From Peribacillus butanolivorans (lineage in GTDB: Bacteria; Bacillota; Bacilli; Bacillales; DSM-1321), in the NCBI RefSeq assembly GCF_001273755.1, contig NZ_LGYA01000001.1:3838149-3902148 (forward strand): DNA of 64,000 nt. The letters run 5' to 3'. The notes beneath the pieces are model-generated. The model saw only the letters and a list, made by a program, of their open reading frames with translations. It had not been told where the DNA came from and ran no database searches. Of the stretch, positions 10,502-19,748 are shown piece by piece. The position numbers and the translations under genes were made by a program. Numbering within the stretch: position 1 is the first letter of the stretch; each line of letters begins with the position of its first letter.

Positions 10502-13500
10502 ATGAATAATAATCAAAAAGATAGATTTCAAACAGCATGGAAACAGCTAACCCGTTTTTTTCAAAATGAAAAAACACAAAAAAATGCAAGGGTTACATAC
10601 CAAGTCATTTGGAACCTAACGTTGATCCTCATTATTGTTGGGGTTCTAGGATTCTCATTCGCCGGCGGCGTTGGAGCCGGCTATTTCGCTGCCCTCGTCA
10701 ATAATGAGCCGGTACGCTCAAAGGATGATTTAAAAAAGGACATTTACAATTATGAAGAGACCTCTGAGGTATACTTTTCGGATAAAGTATACTTGGGCAA
10801 GCTCAAAAGTGACCTTGATCGTGAAGAAGTATCCATCGATAAAGTTTCCGACCATCTTAAAAATGCAGTCATCGCTACAGAAGATGAGTATTTTTATGAA
10901 CATAACGGAGTTGTTCCGAAGGCTATCCTGCGTGCAATTTATCAGGAATTTTCGAATGCATCCGTTCAATCAGGTGGAAGTACTTTAACACAACAGCTCA
11001 TAAAAAACCAAGTCTTAACGAACGAAGTATCATTTGAACGGAAAGCAAAAGAAATTTTACTTGCGCTCCGGGTCGAGAAGTTCTTTGAAAAAGAAGAGAT
11101 TTTAGAAACCTACCTAAACGTCTCCACTTTGGGACGAAACTCTTCCGGACAGAATATCGCTGGTGTCCAGTCGGCTGCCGAAGGTATTTTCGGAGTGGAA
11201 GCTAAAGATCTATCTTTACCCCAATCTGCCTTTATTGCTGGATTACCGCAAAGTCCTTTTGGGTATACTCCATATACCCAGCAAGGGAAACTTAAAGATA
11301 ATCTAGAACCCGGAATTAACCGGATGAAAACCGTATTAAAACGAATGTATAGCAATGAATACATAACAAAAGAACAATATGATAAAGCAATCGCATACGA
11401 CATAACAAAAGACTTTATCGGTAAAAAGGCGTTGCCATCTGAGAAATATCCATGGCTCACCTATGAAATAGAAAAACGCTCCATTGAAATTTTGTCACTT
11501 AGCTTAGCAAAAGAAGATGGATATGAAGAAAAAGATTTAGAGAACGATGATTTAAAAAAGCAATATTTAGCACTAGCTGATCGTAAACTTCGTCAAAACG
11601 GCTATAAAATTTATACGACAATCAATAAAAAGATCTATGACAAAATGCAAGAAGTAACTAAAAACTATCCAAATTTCGGATATGATAAAACCGAACAGGT
11701 CATCGATCCAGATACGAAAGAAATGAAAACTGTAAAAGAGCCCGTTGAGGCGGGAGCTATCCTTATTGAAAATAAAACAGGGAAAATCATCAGTTTTGTC
11801 GGTGGACGTGACTTTAAACGGGAACAAACAAACCATGCAACATCATCACTACGGTCAAATGGATCAACGATGAAACCGCTATTGGTATACGGTCCAGGCA
11901 TTGAGCTAGGAAAGATTTCACCTGGGAGTGTGACAGCCAACGTACCCATTACCATTCCAGGCAATACGCCGTGGCGGCCGGGAAACTATGGCGGTGGAAG
12001 CCTCACCGGCTTAACAACAGCTCGGGAAGCGTTAAAGAATTCGTATAATATTCCAGCTGCCCTATTTTACATGAAAATCATCAACCAAAATCCGGTTTCC
12101 TATTTGGAAAAAATGGGCTTTACATCTTTAACAAAAGGGGATTACTCAAATCGTGCCATGTCATTAGGTGCCTTGGACAAAGGTGTAACTGTTGAAGAAA
12201 ATGTCAATGCGTTTGGCACATTTGCCAATTCAGGGGAATTCGTTGATGCTTATATGATTGACAAAATCGTATCAAAAGATGATGAGGTCATCTATGAACA
12301 CAAAGCTAAACCAGTAAAAGTATTTTCACCGCAAACAGCTTATTTAACGCTTGATATGATGCGGGATGTCGTAAACAGCGGTACGGCGGCTTCGGTCAGG
12401 AACCGACTTGCTTTCTCCAGTGACTGGGCAGGTAAAACCGGGACTGGACAAAACTATTGGGATGCTTGGTTTGTCGCCACTAATCCAAATGTAACGTTCG
12501 GTACATGGATGGGTTATGACACACCGAAGTCTTTAAAAGGAACCTATAATGGTCTTGAATATAATAAACGTAATATCTATTATTGGGCAGATTTGATAAA
12601 TGCCGCATACAAAGTCGATTCAAAACTCGTCGACCCTGATAAGCGGTTTGAGATGCCCGGCGGAATTGTCAGTCGTTCCTTCTGTGGCGTTTCAGGCCTT
12701 CTGCCTTCAAGTTCATGTCAAAAGGCTGGACTTGTCAAGTCTGATTTATTCATCGCCAAATATGCCCCATCTAGAGCAGATAATAGTTTCATAGATGGAC
12801 AATATGTATCAGTCGGCAGCAAACGATACGCGGCTCTTCCACAAACACCGAGCGAATTCACAAGCGGCGGGTTCATGCTGAACCCTGCGTCCTTTGAAGA
12901 TATCGGATTGAAATATGTGGATGATCCCGGATCCTTAATTCCCGGAGGAGAAAAATGGGGCAATGTCGTCGGGACGAAGGCGACACTTAATGATAATGGA
13001 AAAGCGCCTAATGCCCTTTCTATCACTGTAAGTAACAATAAGATTTCATGGGGGCTTCACCCTGAAGGAGATGTCGTCGGCTATCGCGTCTACAAAAATG
13101 GTAGAAAAGTGGCGAGCATCAATTCTGGGGGTAATCTTGTTTACACTGCCGGATCGGGTGGATCTTATTACGTAACAGCTGTAGACATAGTCGGTAAAGA
13201 ATCAGCACCTTCGCAACATGTTGAAATCGGCGCTAAAAAGACAAGTGCAAAAGCGGAAGCTAAAGATAAAGATAAAGACAACAATTCAAAAGATTCCACT
13301 AAGAATAAAGATAATATCGCAAATGAAAAAATAGATACCGAAGAGAAAAAACCAGACTCAAAAGAAGAGAACGTTACTGCAGAAAAAGACAAAGATACAA
13401 CCAACACAGATAAAGAAGATACAGGCAAAGATACAAATATAGACAAAGAAACAGACCAAAATACAGACCAAAACAAAGACACAGATAAAGCTGAAGAAGA

Positions 13501-13513
13501 GGAAGAAGAATAA
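10502..13513 (+). CDS. Bifunctional class A penicillin-binding protein with FN3-like domain and charged tail
   Basis: The 1003-residue protein has a cytoplasmic N-terminus and a single membrane helix at about residues 36-60. A GT51 glycosyltransferase domain follows (EDEYFYEHNG near 123, GGSTLTQQLIKN near 158). The transpeptidase domain has SxxK as STMK near 455, SYN near 515 and KTGTG near 645. A fibronectin type III-like domain occupies about 840-915. The last 85 residues are almost only K, D, E, N, T and S. It polymerises and cross-links peptidoglycan outside the membrane. It is next to tyrS, but I do not equate it with a specific B. subtilis PBP, so no symbol is given. Confidence 0.93.
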   Translation: MNNNQKDRFQTAWKQLTRFFQNEKTQKNARVTYQVIWNLTLILIIVGVLGFSFAGGVGAGYFAALVNNEPVRSKDDLKKDIYNYEETSEVYFSDKVYLGKLKSDLDREEVSIDKVSDHLKNAVIATEDEYFYEHNGVVPKAILRAIYQEFSNASVQSGGSTLTQQLIKNQVLTNEVSFERKAKEILLALRVEKFFEKEEILETYLNVSTLGRNSSGQNIAGVQSAAEGIFGVEAKDLSLPQSAFIAGLPQSPFGYTPYTQQGKLKDNLEPGINRMKTVLKRMYSNEYITKEQYDKAIAYDITKDFIGKKALPSEKYPWLTYEIEKRSIEILSLSLAKEDGYEEKDLENDDLKKQYLALADRKLRQNGYKIYTTINKKIYDKMQEVTKNYPNFGYDKTEQVIDPDTKEMKTVKEPVEAGAILIENKTGKIISFVGGRDFKREQTNHATSSLRSNGSTMKPLLVYGPGIELGKISPGSVTANVPITIPGNTPWRPGNYGGGSLTGLTTAREALKNSYNIPAALFYMKIINQNPVSYLEKMGFTSLTKGDYSNRAMSLGALDKGVTVEENVNAFGTFANSGEFVDAYMIDKIVSKDDEVIYEHKAKPVKVFSPQTAYLTLDMMRDVVNSGTAASVRNRLAFSSDWAGKTGTGQNYWDAWFVATNPNVTFGTWMGYDTPKSLKGTYNGLEYNKRNIYYWADLINAAYKVDSKLVDPDKRFEMPGGIVSRSFCGVSGLLPSSSCQKAGLVKSDLFIAKYAPSRADNSFIDGQYVSVGSKRYAALPQTPSEFTSGGFMLNPASFEDIGLKYVDDPGSLIPGGEKWGNVVGTKATLNDNGKAPNALSITVSNNKISWGLHPEGDVVGYRVYKNGRKVASINSGGNLVYTAGSGGSYYVTAVDIVGKESAPSQHVEIGAKKTSAKAEAKDKDKDNNSKDSTKNKDNIANEKIDTEEKKPDSKEENVTAEKDKDTTNTDKEDTGKDTNIDKETDQNTDQNKDTDKAEEEEEE

Positions 13514-13534
13514 CACGCTTCTTGAAGTAACTTA

Positions 13535-13573
13535 GCAGGCTGCGGGGAAACGACCCGACAGCCTGTTTTTTTT
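13535..13573 (+). terminator. Terminator of the PBP gene
   Basis: Stem CAGGCTG plus GGG paired with CCC plus CAGCCTG, followed by eight T residues. Confidence 0.88.
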
Positions 13574-13639
13574 ATAGATTTATTATTTCCTATGCTATTT
13601 AACTTGATTAGCATAGGACCCTTAAACTTTAAACACATG

Positions 13640-13678
13640 AAAAAGGCATCCATGCCAATGAACATGGATGCCTTTTTT
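13640..13678. terminator. acsA terminator, bidirectional
   Basis: Stem AAAGGCATCCATG/CATGGATGCCTTT with T-runs on both strands; it serves acsA on the minus strand. Confidence 0.85.
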
Positions 13679-13710
13679 CTACTATTCTTGATTCCAGATA
13701 ACTCGGCTTT

Positions 13711-15429
13711 TTAATCTTCCATTGATGATAAATCACCAGTTGGAAGATCAAGTTCCCAAGCTTTCAAGACCCGGCGCATGATTTTACCGCTTCGTGTTTT
13801 CGGAAGTTTATCTCGGAATTCAATTTCACGTGGTGCGGCATGTGCTGCGAGACCTAGCTTAACAAATTGACGAATTTCTTCAATTAATTCATCGTTGGCT
13901 TCGTATCCGTCACGAAGGGCAATAAACGCTTTAATAATTTCGCCCCGGACTGGATCTGGCTTCCCGATAACCCCTGCTTCAGCAACGGCTGGATGCTCAA
14001 CCAACTTGCTTTCCACTTCGAAAGGACCTACTCTTTCCCCGGCTGTCATGATGACATCATCTACGCGGCCTTGGAACCAGAAATATCCTTCTTCATCCAT
14101 ATAAGCTGAATCCCCAGAAACATACCAATCGCCTGGCATAAAGTAAGATTCATATTTTGACTCATTATTCCAGACAGTCTTCATCATTGAAGGCCAGCCT
14201 TTTTTAATAGCAAGGTTCCCCATTCTGTGCGGAGGAAGCTCTTTACCTTGATTATCCACTATTGCCGCTTCCACACCTGGGATCGGTTTCCCCATCGAAC
14301 CCGGTTTGATTTCCAGGCAAGGATAATTACAGATGAGTTGAGCACCTGTTTCCGTCATCCACCATGTGTCATGGATGCGGTGATTGAATACTTTCATCCC
14401 CCAGCGGACCACCTCCGGATTCAACGGTTCACCGACACTTAAGACATGGCGGAGAGAACTTAAATCGAATTGTTTAACGATTTCGTCTCCTGCCCCCATC
14501 AGCATCCTGAACGCAGTCGGTGCACTATACCAGACCGTAACACCAAAGTCTTGCAGAGTTTTGTACCAAGATTCAGGCTTAAATCGACCACCTACGATGA
14601 CATTCGATGTACCTGTCAGCCATGGACCAAAGATACCGTAAGACGTCCCTGTCACCCATCCAGGATCCGCTGTGCACCAATACACATCTTCTTCCTGTAG
14701 ATCAAGGACCCATTTTGCCGTTTGATAATGCTGAACCATCGCATTATGTACGTGGAGCACACCTTTTGGCTTCCCTGTCGAACCGGATGTATAGTGAAGA
14801 ATCAGTCCATCAGCGCGGTCCACCCATTCAATCTCAAATTTTTTGTCCGCTTCTTTTAGTTTTTTATTAAAGTGATAATATTTTCCTTCTTCTTTGATAT
14901 CTTCCCCCACTAAAAAAATATGCTTCAAATGGGGCAATTCATCCACCGGGACACGAGGCAAAAGCTCAGGAGTCGTTACTATCACACTTGCCTCGCTATC
15001 TTCCAGTCGATCTCTTACGGCACCCTCCATGAAAGCTTCGAACAACGGACCGACGACTGCTCCAGTTTTAATGGCACCTAGTAATGCAAAATAAAGTTCC
15101 GGGGAGCGAGGCATGAAAATGAAAACACGATCACCCTTTTCCACCTTGGCAATGTTCTTGAACACATTGGCCGCTTGGTTTGAATAATCTTTCATTTCCT
15201 TAAATGTATACTTTTCATTTCTTTTTTCATCTTTGTAATAAAGGGCGACCTTGTTTTTTCTGTATGTTTCAACATGGCGGTCAATGGCTTCATATGCGAG
15301 ATTCACTTTACCTGTTTCAGACCAGGAGAATTCCTTTTCCGCTTCAGACCAGTCAAACGTCTTGTATTTTTCATCGTAATTCTTTAAATTAAAATTACCC
15401 TCAACTACTGGCAGCGCTTTCACATTCAT
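13711..15429 (-). CDS. acsA: Acetyl-CoA synthetase (AMP-forming)
   Basis: The 572-residue ANL-superfamily enzyme activates acetate via acetyl-AMP to acetyl-CoA. The P-loop-like YTSGSTGKPKG is near residue 215, and the catalytic lysine that AcuA acetylates in B. subtilis is in TRSGKIMRR near residue 549. The start at 15429 (MNVKALPVVEG) is chosen over a frame that begins 22 codons earlier, because GGGGGAG lies at the right distance and the promoter -35 overlaps the upstream codons. The length equals B. subtilis AcsA. The gene is divergent from acuABC, which controls its product by acetylation. A cre box overlaps the first codons. Confidence 0.96.
   Translation of the reverse strand: MNVKALPVVEGNFNLKNYDEKYKTFDWSEAEKEFSWSETGKVNLAYEAIDRHVETYRKNKVALYYKDEKRNEKYTFKEMKDYSNQAANVFKNIAKVEKGDRVFIFMPRSPELYFALLGAIKTGAVVGPLFEAFMEGAVRDRLEDSEASVIVTTPELLPRVPVDELPHLKHIFLVGEDIKEEGKYYHFNKKLKEADKKFEIEWVDRADGLILHYTSGSTGKPKGVLHVHNAMVQHYQTAKWVLDLQEEDVYWCTADPGWVTGTSYGIFGPWLTGTSNVIVGGRFKPESWYKTLQDFGVTVWYSAPTAFRMLMGAGDEIVKQFDLSSLRHVLSVGEPLNPEVVRWGMKVFNHRIHDTWWMTETGAQLICNYPCLEIKPGSMGKPIPGVEAAIVDNQGKELPPHRMGNLAIKKGWPSMMKTVWNNESKYESYFMPGDWYVSGDSAYMDEEGYFWFQGRVDDVIMTAGERVGPFEVESKLVEHPAVAEAGVIGKPDPVRGEIIKAFIALRDGYEANDELIEEIRQFVKLGLAAHAAPREIEFRDKLPKTRSGKIMRRVLKAWELDLPTGDLSSMED
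15409..15422 (-). promoter_or_regulatory. cre box (CcpA site) at the acsA start
   Basis: The minus strand reads TGAAAGCGCTGCCA, one mismatch from the cre consensus TGWNANCGNTNWCA. It is centred near +45 relative to the predicted acsA start site, a position I recall for the B. subtilis acsA cre as well. CcpA bound there would block elongation when preferred sugars are present. Confidence 0.75.
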
Positions 15430-15466
15430 ACGACATACTCCCCCTTTTTTCAGCTTTATATTTTTT

Positions 15467-15495
15467 ATTATAGTATAAAAATCTAATTTTCTCAA
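15467..15495 (-). promoter_or_regulatory. Sigma-A promoter of acsA
   Basis: -35 TTGAGA at 15490-15495, a 17-bp spacer, and -10 TATAAT at 15467-15472. Predicted start near 15460. Confidence 0.82.
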
Positions 15496-15722
15496 TTTTT
15501 AAAATACTTATTTTTTCCATATTAGGGTAAATTCATTCGCTATAAATTTTGAAAACTTAAGGCGAATATTGCTAAAGGATGATTACGTATTGGTATCCGG
15601 AACATAATGCCATCTTGTAACAAAAGATTCAAATATGTCTCGAACTTTCAGAATTATGTCACTTGTTTTTTATGTATAATTTATGTAAACTTTCCATTTG
15701 GTTAGTTTTCAAGCATAATGAA

Positions 15723-15744
15723 ACTTATACTTTGGGATATAAGT
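15723..15744. promoter_or_regulatory. Inverted repeat upstream of acuA
   Basis: ACTTATA and TATAAGT separated by 8 bp, about 35 bp before the acuA ATG. It may be an operator or part of a promoter region. The 350-bp acsA-acuA interval otherwise holds only the acsA promoter and AT-rich DNA; no clear acuA promoter or cre box was found. Confidence 0.35.
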
Positions 15745-15779
15745 ATAAAAGATAACTATTTTACGAGGTTGGTGAAAGA

Positions 15780-16412
15780 ATGGAATATAGTAAGACCTAT
15801 TACGCTAAGGAATTGCAGACATTAAGCGGCACAATCATCATTGAAGGCCCGCTTAATGGACAAAAAATGGCATCCTATGAGTTTCACGAAGACTTAGTCG
15901 CCTTTCGCCCACCTGCTCTGCAGCATAAAGCGTTAATCGAGATCGCAGACTTGCCTGAGGGCAGAATCTTTATAGCACGTGAAAATCAGACCATCGTTGG
16001 TTATGTAACTTATTTATATCCCGACCCCTTGGAACGCTGGTCAGAAATCAAGATGGACGACCTGATTGAGCTTGGTGCAATCGAGGTCATCCCTAAATAT
16101 CGGGGTGCCTCCGTCGGGAAGAACTTAATCCGTCTCTCCATGGAAGACGATTCGGTAGAAGACTTTATCATCATTACAACTGAATACTATTGGCATTGGG
16201 ATTTGAAAGGGACAGGATTGAATATTTGGGACTATCGCAAAATCATGGAAAAAATGATGAGTGCCGGCGGCTTGGTCTACTTTGCAACAGATGACCCGGA
16301 AATCAGTTCCCATCCAGCCAACTGCCTGATGGCGCGTATTGGAAAAAGAGTGCCGCCCGAATCTATCCAGAAGTTTGACCAACTACGTTTTATGAATCGA
16401 TTTATGTATTAA
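15780..16412 (+). CDS. acuA: Protein acetyltransferase AcuA (GNAT family)
   Basis: The 210-residue GNAT-type protein starts MEYSKTYYAKEL, and the acetyl-CoA binding segment is around KYRGASVGKNLI (residues about 105-120). In B. subtilis AcuA acetylates the active-site lysine of AcsA and switches it off. GGTTGGTGAAAG provides the ribosome binding region. It is the first gene of acuABC, 27 bp before acuB, and divergent from its target acsA. Confidence 0.94.
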   Translation: MEYSKTYYAKELQTLSGTIIIEGPLNGQKMASYEFHEDLVAFRPPALQHKALIEIADLPEGRIFIARENQTIVGYVTYLYPDPLERWSEIKMDDLIELGAIEVIPKYRGASVGKNLIRLSMEDDSVEDFIIITTEYYWHWDLKGTGLNIWDYRKIMEKMMSAGGLVYFATDDPEISSHPANCLMARIGKRVPPESIQKFDQLRFMNRFMY

Positions 16413-16439
16413 AAAGGTGAGTAAAGAGGAGGAACAAAT

Positions 16440-17090
16440 ATGATTGTTGAAAAAATAATGAATGAAGATATTATTTCTCTCACTCCAACAGATACAATCC
16501 ATAGCGCTGTCTTAATCATTAAGGAGAAACGAATTCGCCATATTCCCATTGTCGATGACAACTTTCAACTTGTGGGATTAGTCAGCGACCGTGATATAAG
16601 GGATGCTGCTCCTTCGATTTTCCGCACCTCAGAATACAAAAATGATTTACAAAAACCACTAACCAGCATCATGAAAACGGATATAATCACAGGGCATCCG
16701 CTAGATTTTGTTGAAGAAATCGGGGCTGTATTTTGTGAAAACAATATCAGCTGCCTGCCAATCGTGAAAGAAAAAAAGTTAGTAGGCATTATAACCGGTT
16801 CTGATTTGCTCCATTCTTACGTTGAATTAACGGGGGTTAATCAGCCCGGTTCCCAAATTGAAATCAAAATTCCGAATAAAGCAGGGGCGCTTTACGATAT
16901 TGCCCTCATTTTCAAAAAGCGCAATTTGAATATCCTGAGTACTCTTGTTTATCCGGAAAAAACTGAAATAGATTATAAGATTCTTGTAATCCGTGTGCAG
17001 ACAATGAATCCATTTATGGTGGTGGAGGATTTAAAGAAAGAAGGCTATACCGTTTTATGGCCTAGTCTACCGGGGATTTCTCATGATTGA
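16440..17090 (+). CDS. acuB: AcuB, CBS-CBS-ACT domain protein
   Basis: The 216-residue protein has two CBS domains (about residues 1-60, starting MIVEKIMNEDIISL, and about 75-130) and a C-terminal ACT-like domain (about 138-210, starting QIEIKIPNKAGALYDIA). CBS pairs bind adenosyl nucleotides and ACT domains bind small effectors, so a regulatory role over AcuA or AcuC is plausible. Its exact function is not settled even in B. subtilis. GAGGAGG precedes the ATG, and its last eight bases overlap acuC. Confidence 0.94.
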   Translation: MIVEKIMNEDIISLTPTDTIHSAVLIIKEKRIRHIPIVDDNFQLVGLVSDRDIRDAAPSIFRTSEYKNDLQKPLTSIMKTDIITGHPLDFVEEIGAVFCENNISCLPIVKEKKLVGIITGSDLLHSYVELTGVNQPGSQIEIKIPNKAGALYDIALIFKKRNLNILSTLVYPEKTEIDYKILVIRVQTMNPFMVVEDLKKEGYTVLWPSLPGISHD

Positions 17091-18264
17091 TAAATCACTG
17101 TTTGTCTATTCCGATGAACTCCTTACCTATAAATTCAGCGACGAGCATCCTTTTAATCAAAAGAGGCTTAAGCTCACGCTAGATTTGTTAAAAAAACACC
17201 ATGCCATTAGTGATGATCAAATTATAAAACCTAGAATCGCTACCGATGAAGAATTAGAACTGATTCACGACCACCATTATGTAAACGCTGTCAGATTGGC
17301 GGGTGAGGGAAAACTTCCTCTTGAAAAAGCCGTAAATTATGGATTAGGAACAGAAGATACTCCAATTTTTCCTAATATGCATGAAGCAAGTGCCTTACTA
17401 GTAGGTGGAACCTTAACGGCCGTGGATGCCGTTATGACCGGTCAGTCTCTGCATGCCCTGAATCTTGGTGGGGGCCTGCATCATGGTTTTCGTGGCAAAG
17501 CTTCGGGCTTTTGTATTTATAATGATAGTTCGGTCGCGATTAAATACTTACAAAAAAAATATGGCGCACGTGTCTTATATGTCGATACAGATGCCCATCA
17601 TGGTGACGGCGTACAATGGTCGTTTTATGATGACCCAGAAGTCTGCACCCTATCCATTCATGAAACAGGACGTTATTTGTTTCCCGGCACTGGCAATATT
17701 AACGAACGAGGGCAAGGAAAGGGCTACGGCTATTCATTCAATATTCCCGTCGATGCGTTCACTGAAGATGACTCCTGGCTCGAATGCTACACAGCTTCCT
17801 TCAAAGAAGTGGTTGAATTCTTCAAACCGGATGTCATCTTAACACAAAATGGTGCCGATTCTCATTATTATGATCCACTCACCCACCTATCTGCCACAAT
17901 GAAGATTTACAGGGAAATACCAAAATTGGCTCACGAATTGGCCCATCAGTATTGTGAAGGCCGCTGGATTGCAGTTGGCGGCGGAGGGTATGATATCTGG
18001 CGTGTCGTTCCACGTGCCTGGTCGAGGGTCTGGCTTGAGATGACGAATAATGATATATCTGGCCCCCTATCGAAAGAATGGCTTAATACATGGCAGCCTG
18101 AGTCCCCTGTGACGCTCCCAAATGAGTGGGATGATATGGAGGACATATACGAACCGATTCCAAGGAAACCAGAAATTACCGAGAAGAATGCCCAAACGCT
18201 CGAAAAGGCTCTTTATCCCATCCGAACTTCCAAACAAACATCAACAAGTAATGATAAAAGCTGA
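17083..18264 (+). CDS. acuC: AcuC, histone-deacetylase-family protein deacetylase
   Basis: The 393-residue arginase/HDAC-fold zinc enzyme has the histidine pair in GGGLHHGFRG, metal ligands in VDTDAHHGDGVQ, and the catalytic tyrosine in GGGGYDIW. In B. subtilis AcuC removes acetyl groups from AcsA and restores activity, without NAD. It starts inside the end of acuB (8-bp overlap), which indicates coupled translation. A terminator follows. In B. subtilis, as I recall, motPS lies between acuC and ccpA; it is absent here. Confidence 0.95.
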   Translation: MIDKSLFVYSDELLTYKFSDEHPFNQKRLKLTLDLLKKHHAISDDQIIKPRIATDEELELIHDHHYVNAVRLAGEGKLPLEKAVNYGLGTEDTPIFPNMHEASALLVGGTLTAVDAVMTGQSLHALNLGGGLHHGFRGKASGFCIYNDSSVAIKYLQKKYGARVLYVDTDAHHGDGVQWSFYDDPEVCTLSIHETGRYLFPGTGNINERGQGKGYGYSFNIPVDAFTEDDSWLECYTASFKEVVEFFKPDVILTQNGADSHYYDPLTHLSATMKIYREIPKLAHELAHQYCEGRWIAVGGGGYDIWRVVPRAWSRVWLEMTNNDISGPLSKEWLNTWQPESPVTLPNEWDDMEDIYEPIPRKPEITEKNAQTLEKALYPIRTSKQTSTSNDKS

Positions 18265-18266
18265 CT

Positions 18267-18297
18267 AAAAAGGTCGTTGAAAAACGATCTTTTTTTC
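18267..18297 (+). terminator. acuABC terminator
   Basis: Stem AAAAAGGTCGTT/AACGATCTTTTT followed by a T-run just after the acuC stop. Confidence 0.8.
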
Positions 18298-18325
18298 GTC
18301 AAGACCCTTCATATAGTTTTCAAAA

Positions 18326-18355
18326 CTAAAAGAGAGTGCCCTAAGGACACTCTCT
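18326..18355 (-). terminator. ccpA terminator
   Basis: Stem AGAGAGTG/CACTCTCT (perfect, 10-base loop region) followed by TTTTAGTTTT on the minus strand. Confidence 0.78.
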
Positions 18356-18362
18356 AAGCAGC

Positions 18363-19367
18363 TTATTTCGTTGATTGCCGCTCTTCAATTCGATGTGGTA
18401 AGATCACTATTTCATGACCCTCCTCCACTTGTTCTTTATTCATCAATTTTGTCAGAAGCCTCATTGCAACCGCTCCAATATCGTATAAAGGCTGAACGAT
18501 CGTCGTAATTTGCGGGCGAACCATTAAGGTCAATCGGGTGTTATCAAAACTGATCACTTCAAAGTCTTCCGGTACATTATAGCCTTTGTCCTGAGCAGCA
18601 TGGACAATTCCTAGCGCCATTTCATCAGCGCCGACAATGAACGCCGTCGGTTTCTTTTCAGCTTCCAGAAACTTATCAAAAGACTCAATCCCTGAATCAT
18701 ATGTATAATCGCCATCAACAATATAACTCTCATCGAATGAAAGCCCCGCTTCTTTCAACCCTCGTTTATAACCAGCTAATTTCTTTTCATTAATTAGCGC
18801 GGACAAGTTTCCAGTTACAAAAGCAATATGCTCGTGACCCTTTTGGGCGAAGAAGGTAACTGCGTCAAATGCAGCTGCTTCATAATCAATATTAACGGAT
18901 GGGACTTGCCCGCTTTCTTCTACCGAACCAGCCAATACGATTGGAACAGGTGAATTTTTAAACTCTCTCACATGTTCATCCGAAATATTGCCACCCATGA
19001 ATACGATACCATCTACTTGTTTTCCAAGCATCGTATTCAACAAATGAAATTCCTTATCTATATTCTCATCAGAACTGCTTAGAATGATATTGTATTTATA
19101 CATAGTCGCAATATCTTCTATGCCTCGTGCTAACTCAGCAAAAAAGATACTAGAGATATCCGGGATAATAACCCCTACTGTTGTTGTTTTCTTGCTGGCA
19201 AGCCCCCTCGCCACTGCATTAGGACGGTATCCTAACCTATCAATCACGTCTGAAACTTTCTTTCTTGTTGCAGGCTTTACATTTGGATTCCCGTTTACTA
19301 CGCGGGACACAGTGGCCATAGAAACATTCGCTTCGCGTGCCACATCATAAATGGTTATATTATTCAT
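18363..19367 (-). CDS. ccpA: Catabolite control protein A
   Basis: The 334-residue LacI-family regulator has the N-terminal helix-turn-helix [20 protein letters not shown] and the hinge [13 protein letters not shown], followed by a periplasmic-binding-protein-like core. With HPr phosphorylated at Ser46 it binds cre boxes to repress or activate carbon metabolism genes. Two cre-like sites in this window (at acsA and near 59.9 kb) are candidate targets. GGAGG lies five bases before the ATG. A weak promoter (TTGTTC, 16 bp, TATAGA at 19447-19474) lies upstream. Confidence 0.97.
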   Translation of the reverse strand: MNNITIYDVAREANVSMATVSRVVNGNPNVKPATRKKVSDVIDRLGYRPNAVARGLASKKTTTVGVIIPDISSIFFAELARGIEDIATMYKYNIILSSSDENIDKEFHLLNTMLGKQVDGIVFMGGNISDEHVREFKNSPVPIVLAGSVEESGQVPSVNIDYEAAAFDAVTFFAQKGHEHIAFVTGNLSALINEKKLAGYKRGLKEAGLSFDESYIVDGDYTYDSGIESFDKFLEAEKKPTAFIVGADEMALGIVHAAQDKGYNVPEDFEVISFDNTRLTLMVRPQITTIVQPLYDIGAVAMRLLTKLMNKEQVEEGHEIVILPHRIEERQSTK

Positions 19368-19688
19368 TCATCCATTCCTCCATTTCTTTCATTTTTCCCA
19401 TAAAAGACTCGAAATATTTGAGAAAAATTCTTTTATACGTTTTTCTTCTATAAGGAAGATTATTTTAGGAACAATCTGACTAACAAAAATGCAGTCCTAC
19501 TCTTTCTTCTCAGCCAATGATTCATAATCTCTACAAGTATAAAATTCACATAGATATCACTTTATGTATGACTCAACCTTCCGAACAGTTCTCATTCTTG
19601 TTATTTATCATACGATAGTAGAATCTTTCCTGCAATCCAATAGTGCCTTTTTATAGACTTTTTCTGCAAAAACAAGTATTTTACCATT
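19368..19688. other. Intergenic region ccpA-aroA
   Basis: About 320 bp of AT-rich DNA. The only supported elements are a possible ccpA promoter, with TTGTTC at 19469-19474 and TATAGA at 19447-19452 on the minus strand, and the aroA terminator at its right edge. No open reading frame is credible. Confidence 0.5.
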
Positions 19689-19718
19689 AAAAATAGCCCT
19701 TGCCAAGATGGTAAGGGC
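19689..19718 (-). terminator. aroA terminator
   Basis: Stem GCCCTTACC/GGCAAGGGC (one mismatch) followed by TATTTTT on the minus strand. Some read-through into ccpA may occur. Confidence 0.75.
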
Positions 19719-19748
19719 CGTAAGTGCATATTTTAAAAACCTTCTAGC

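Noticed and set aside
13168..13665. 165-codon minus-strand frame opposite the PBP tail
   Set aside because: It is the antisense shadow of the repetitive Lys/Asp/Glu codons of the PBP C-terminus.
15430..15495. 22-codon longer acsA start
   Set aside because: It would run through the -10 and -35 of the acsA promoter.
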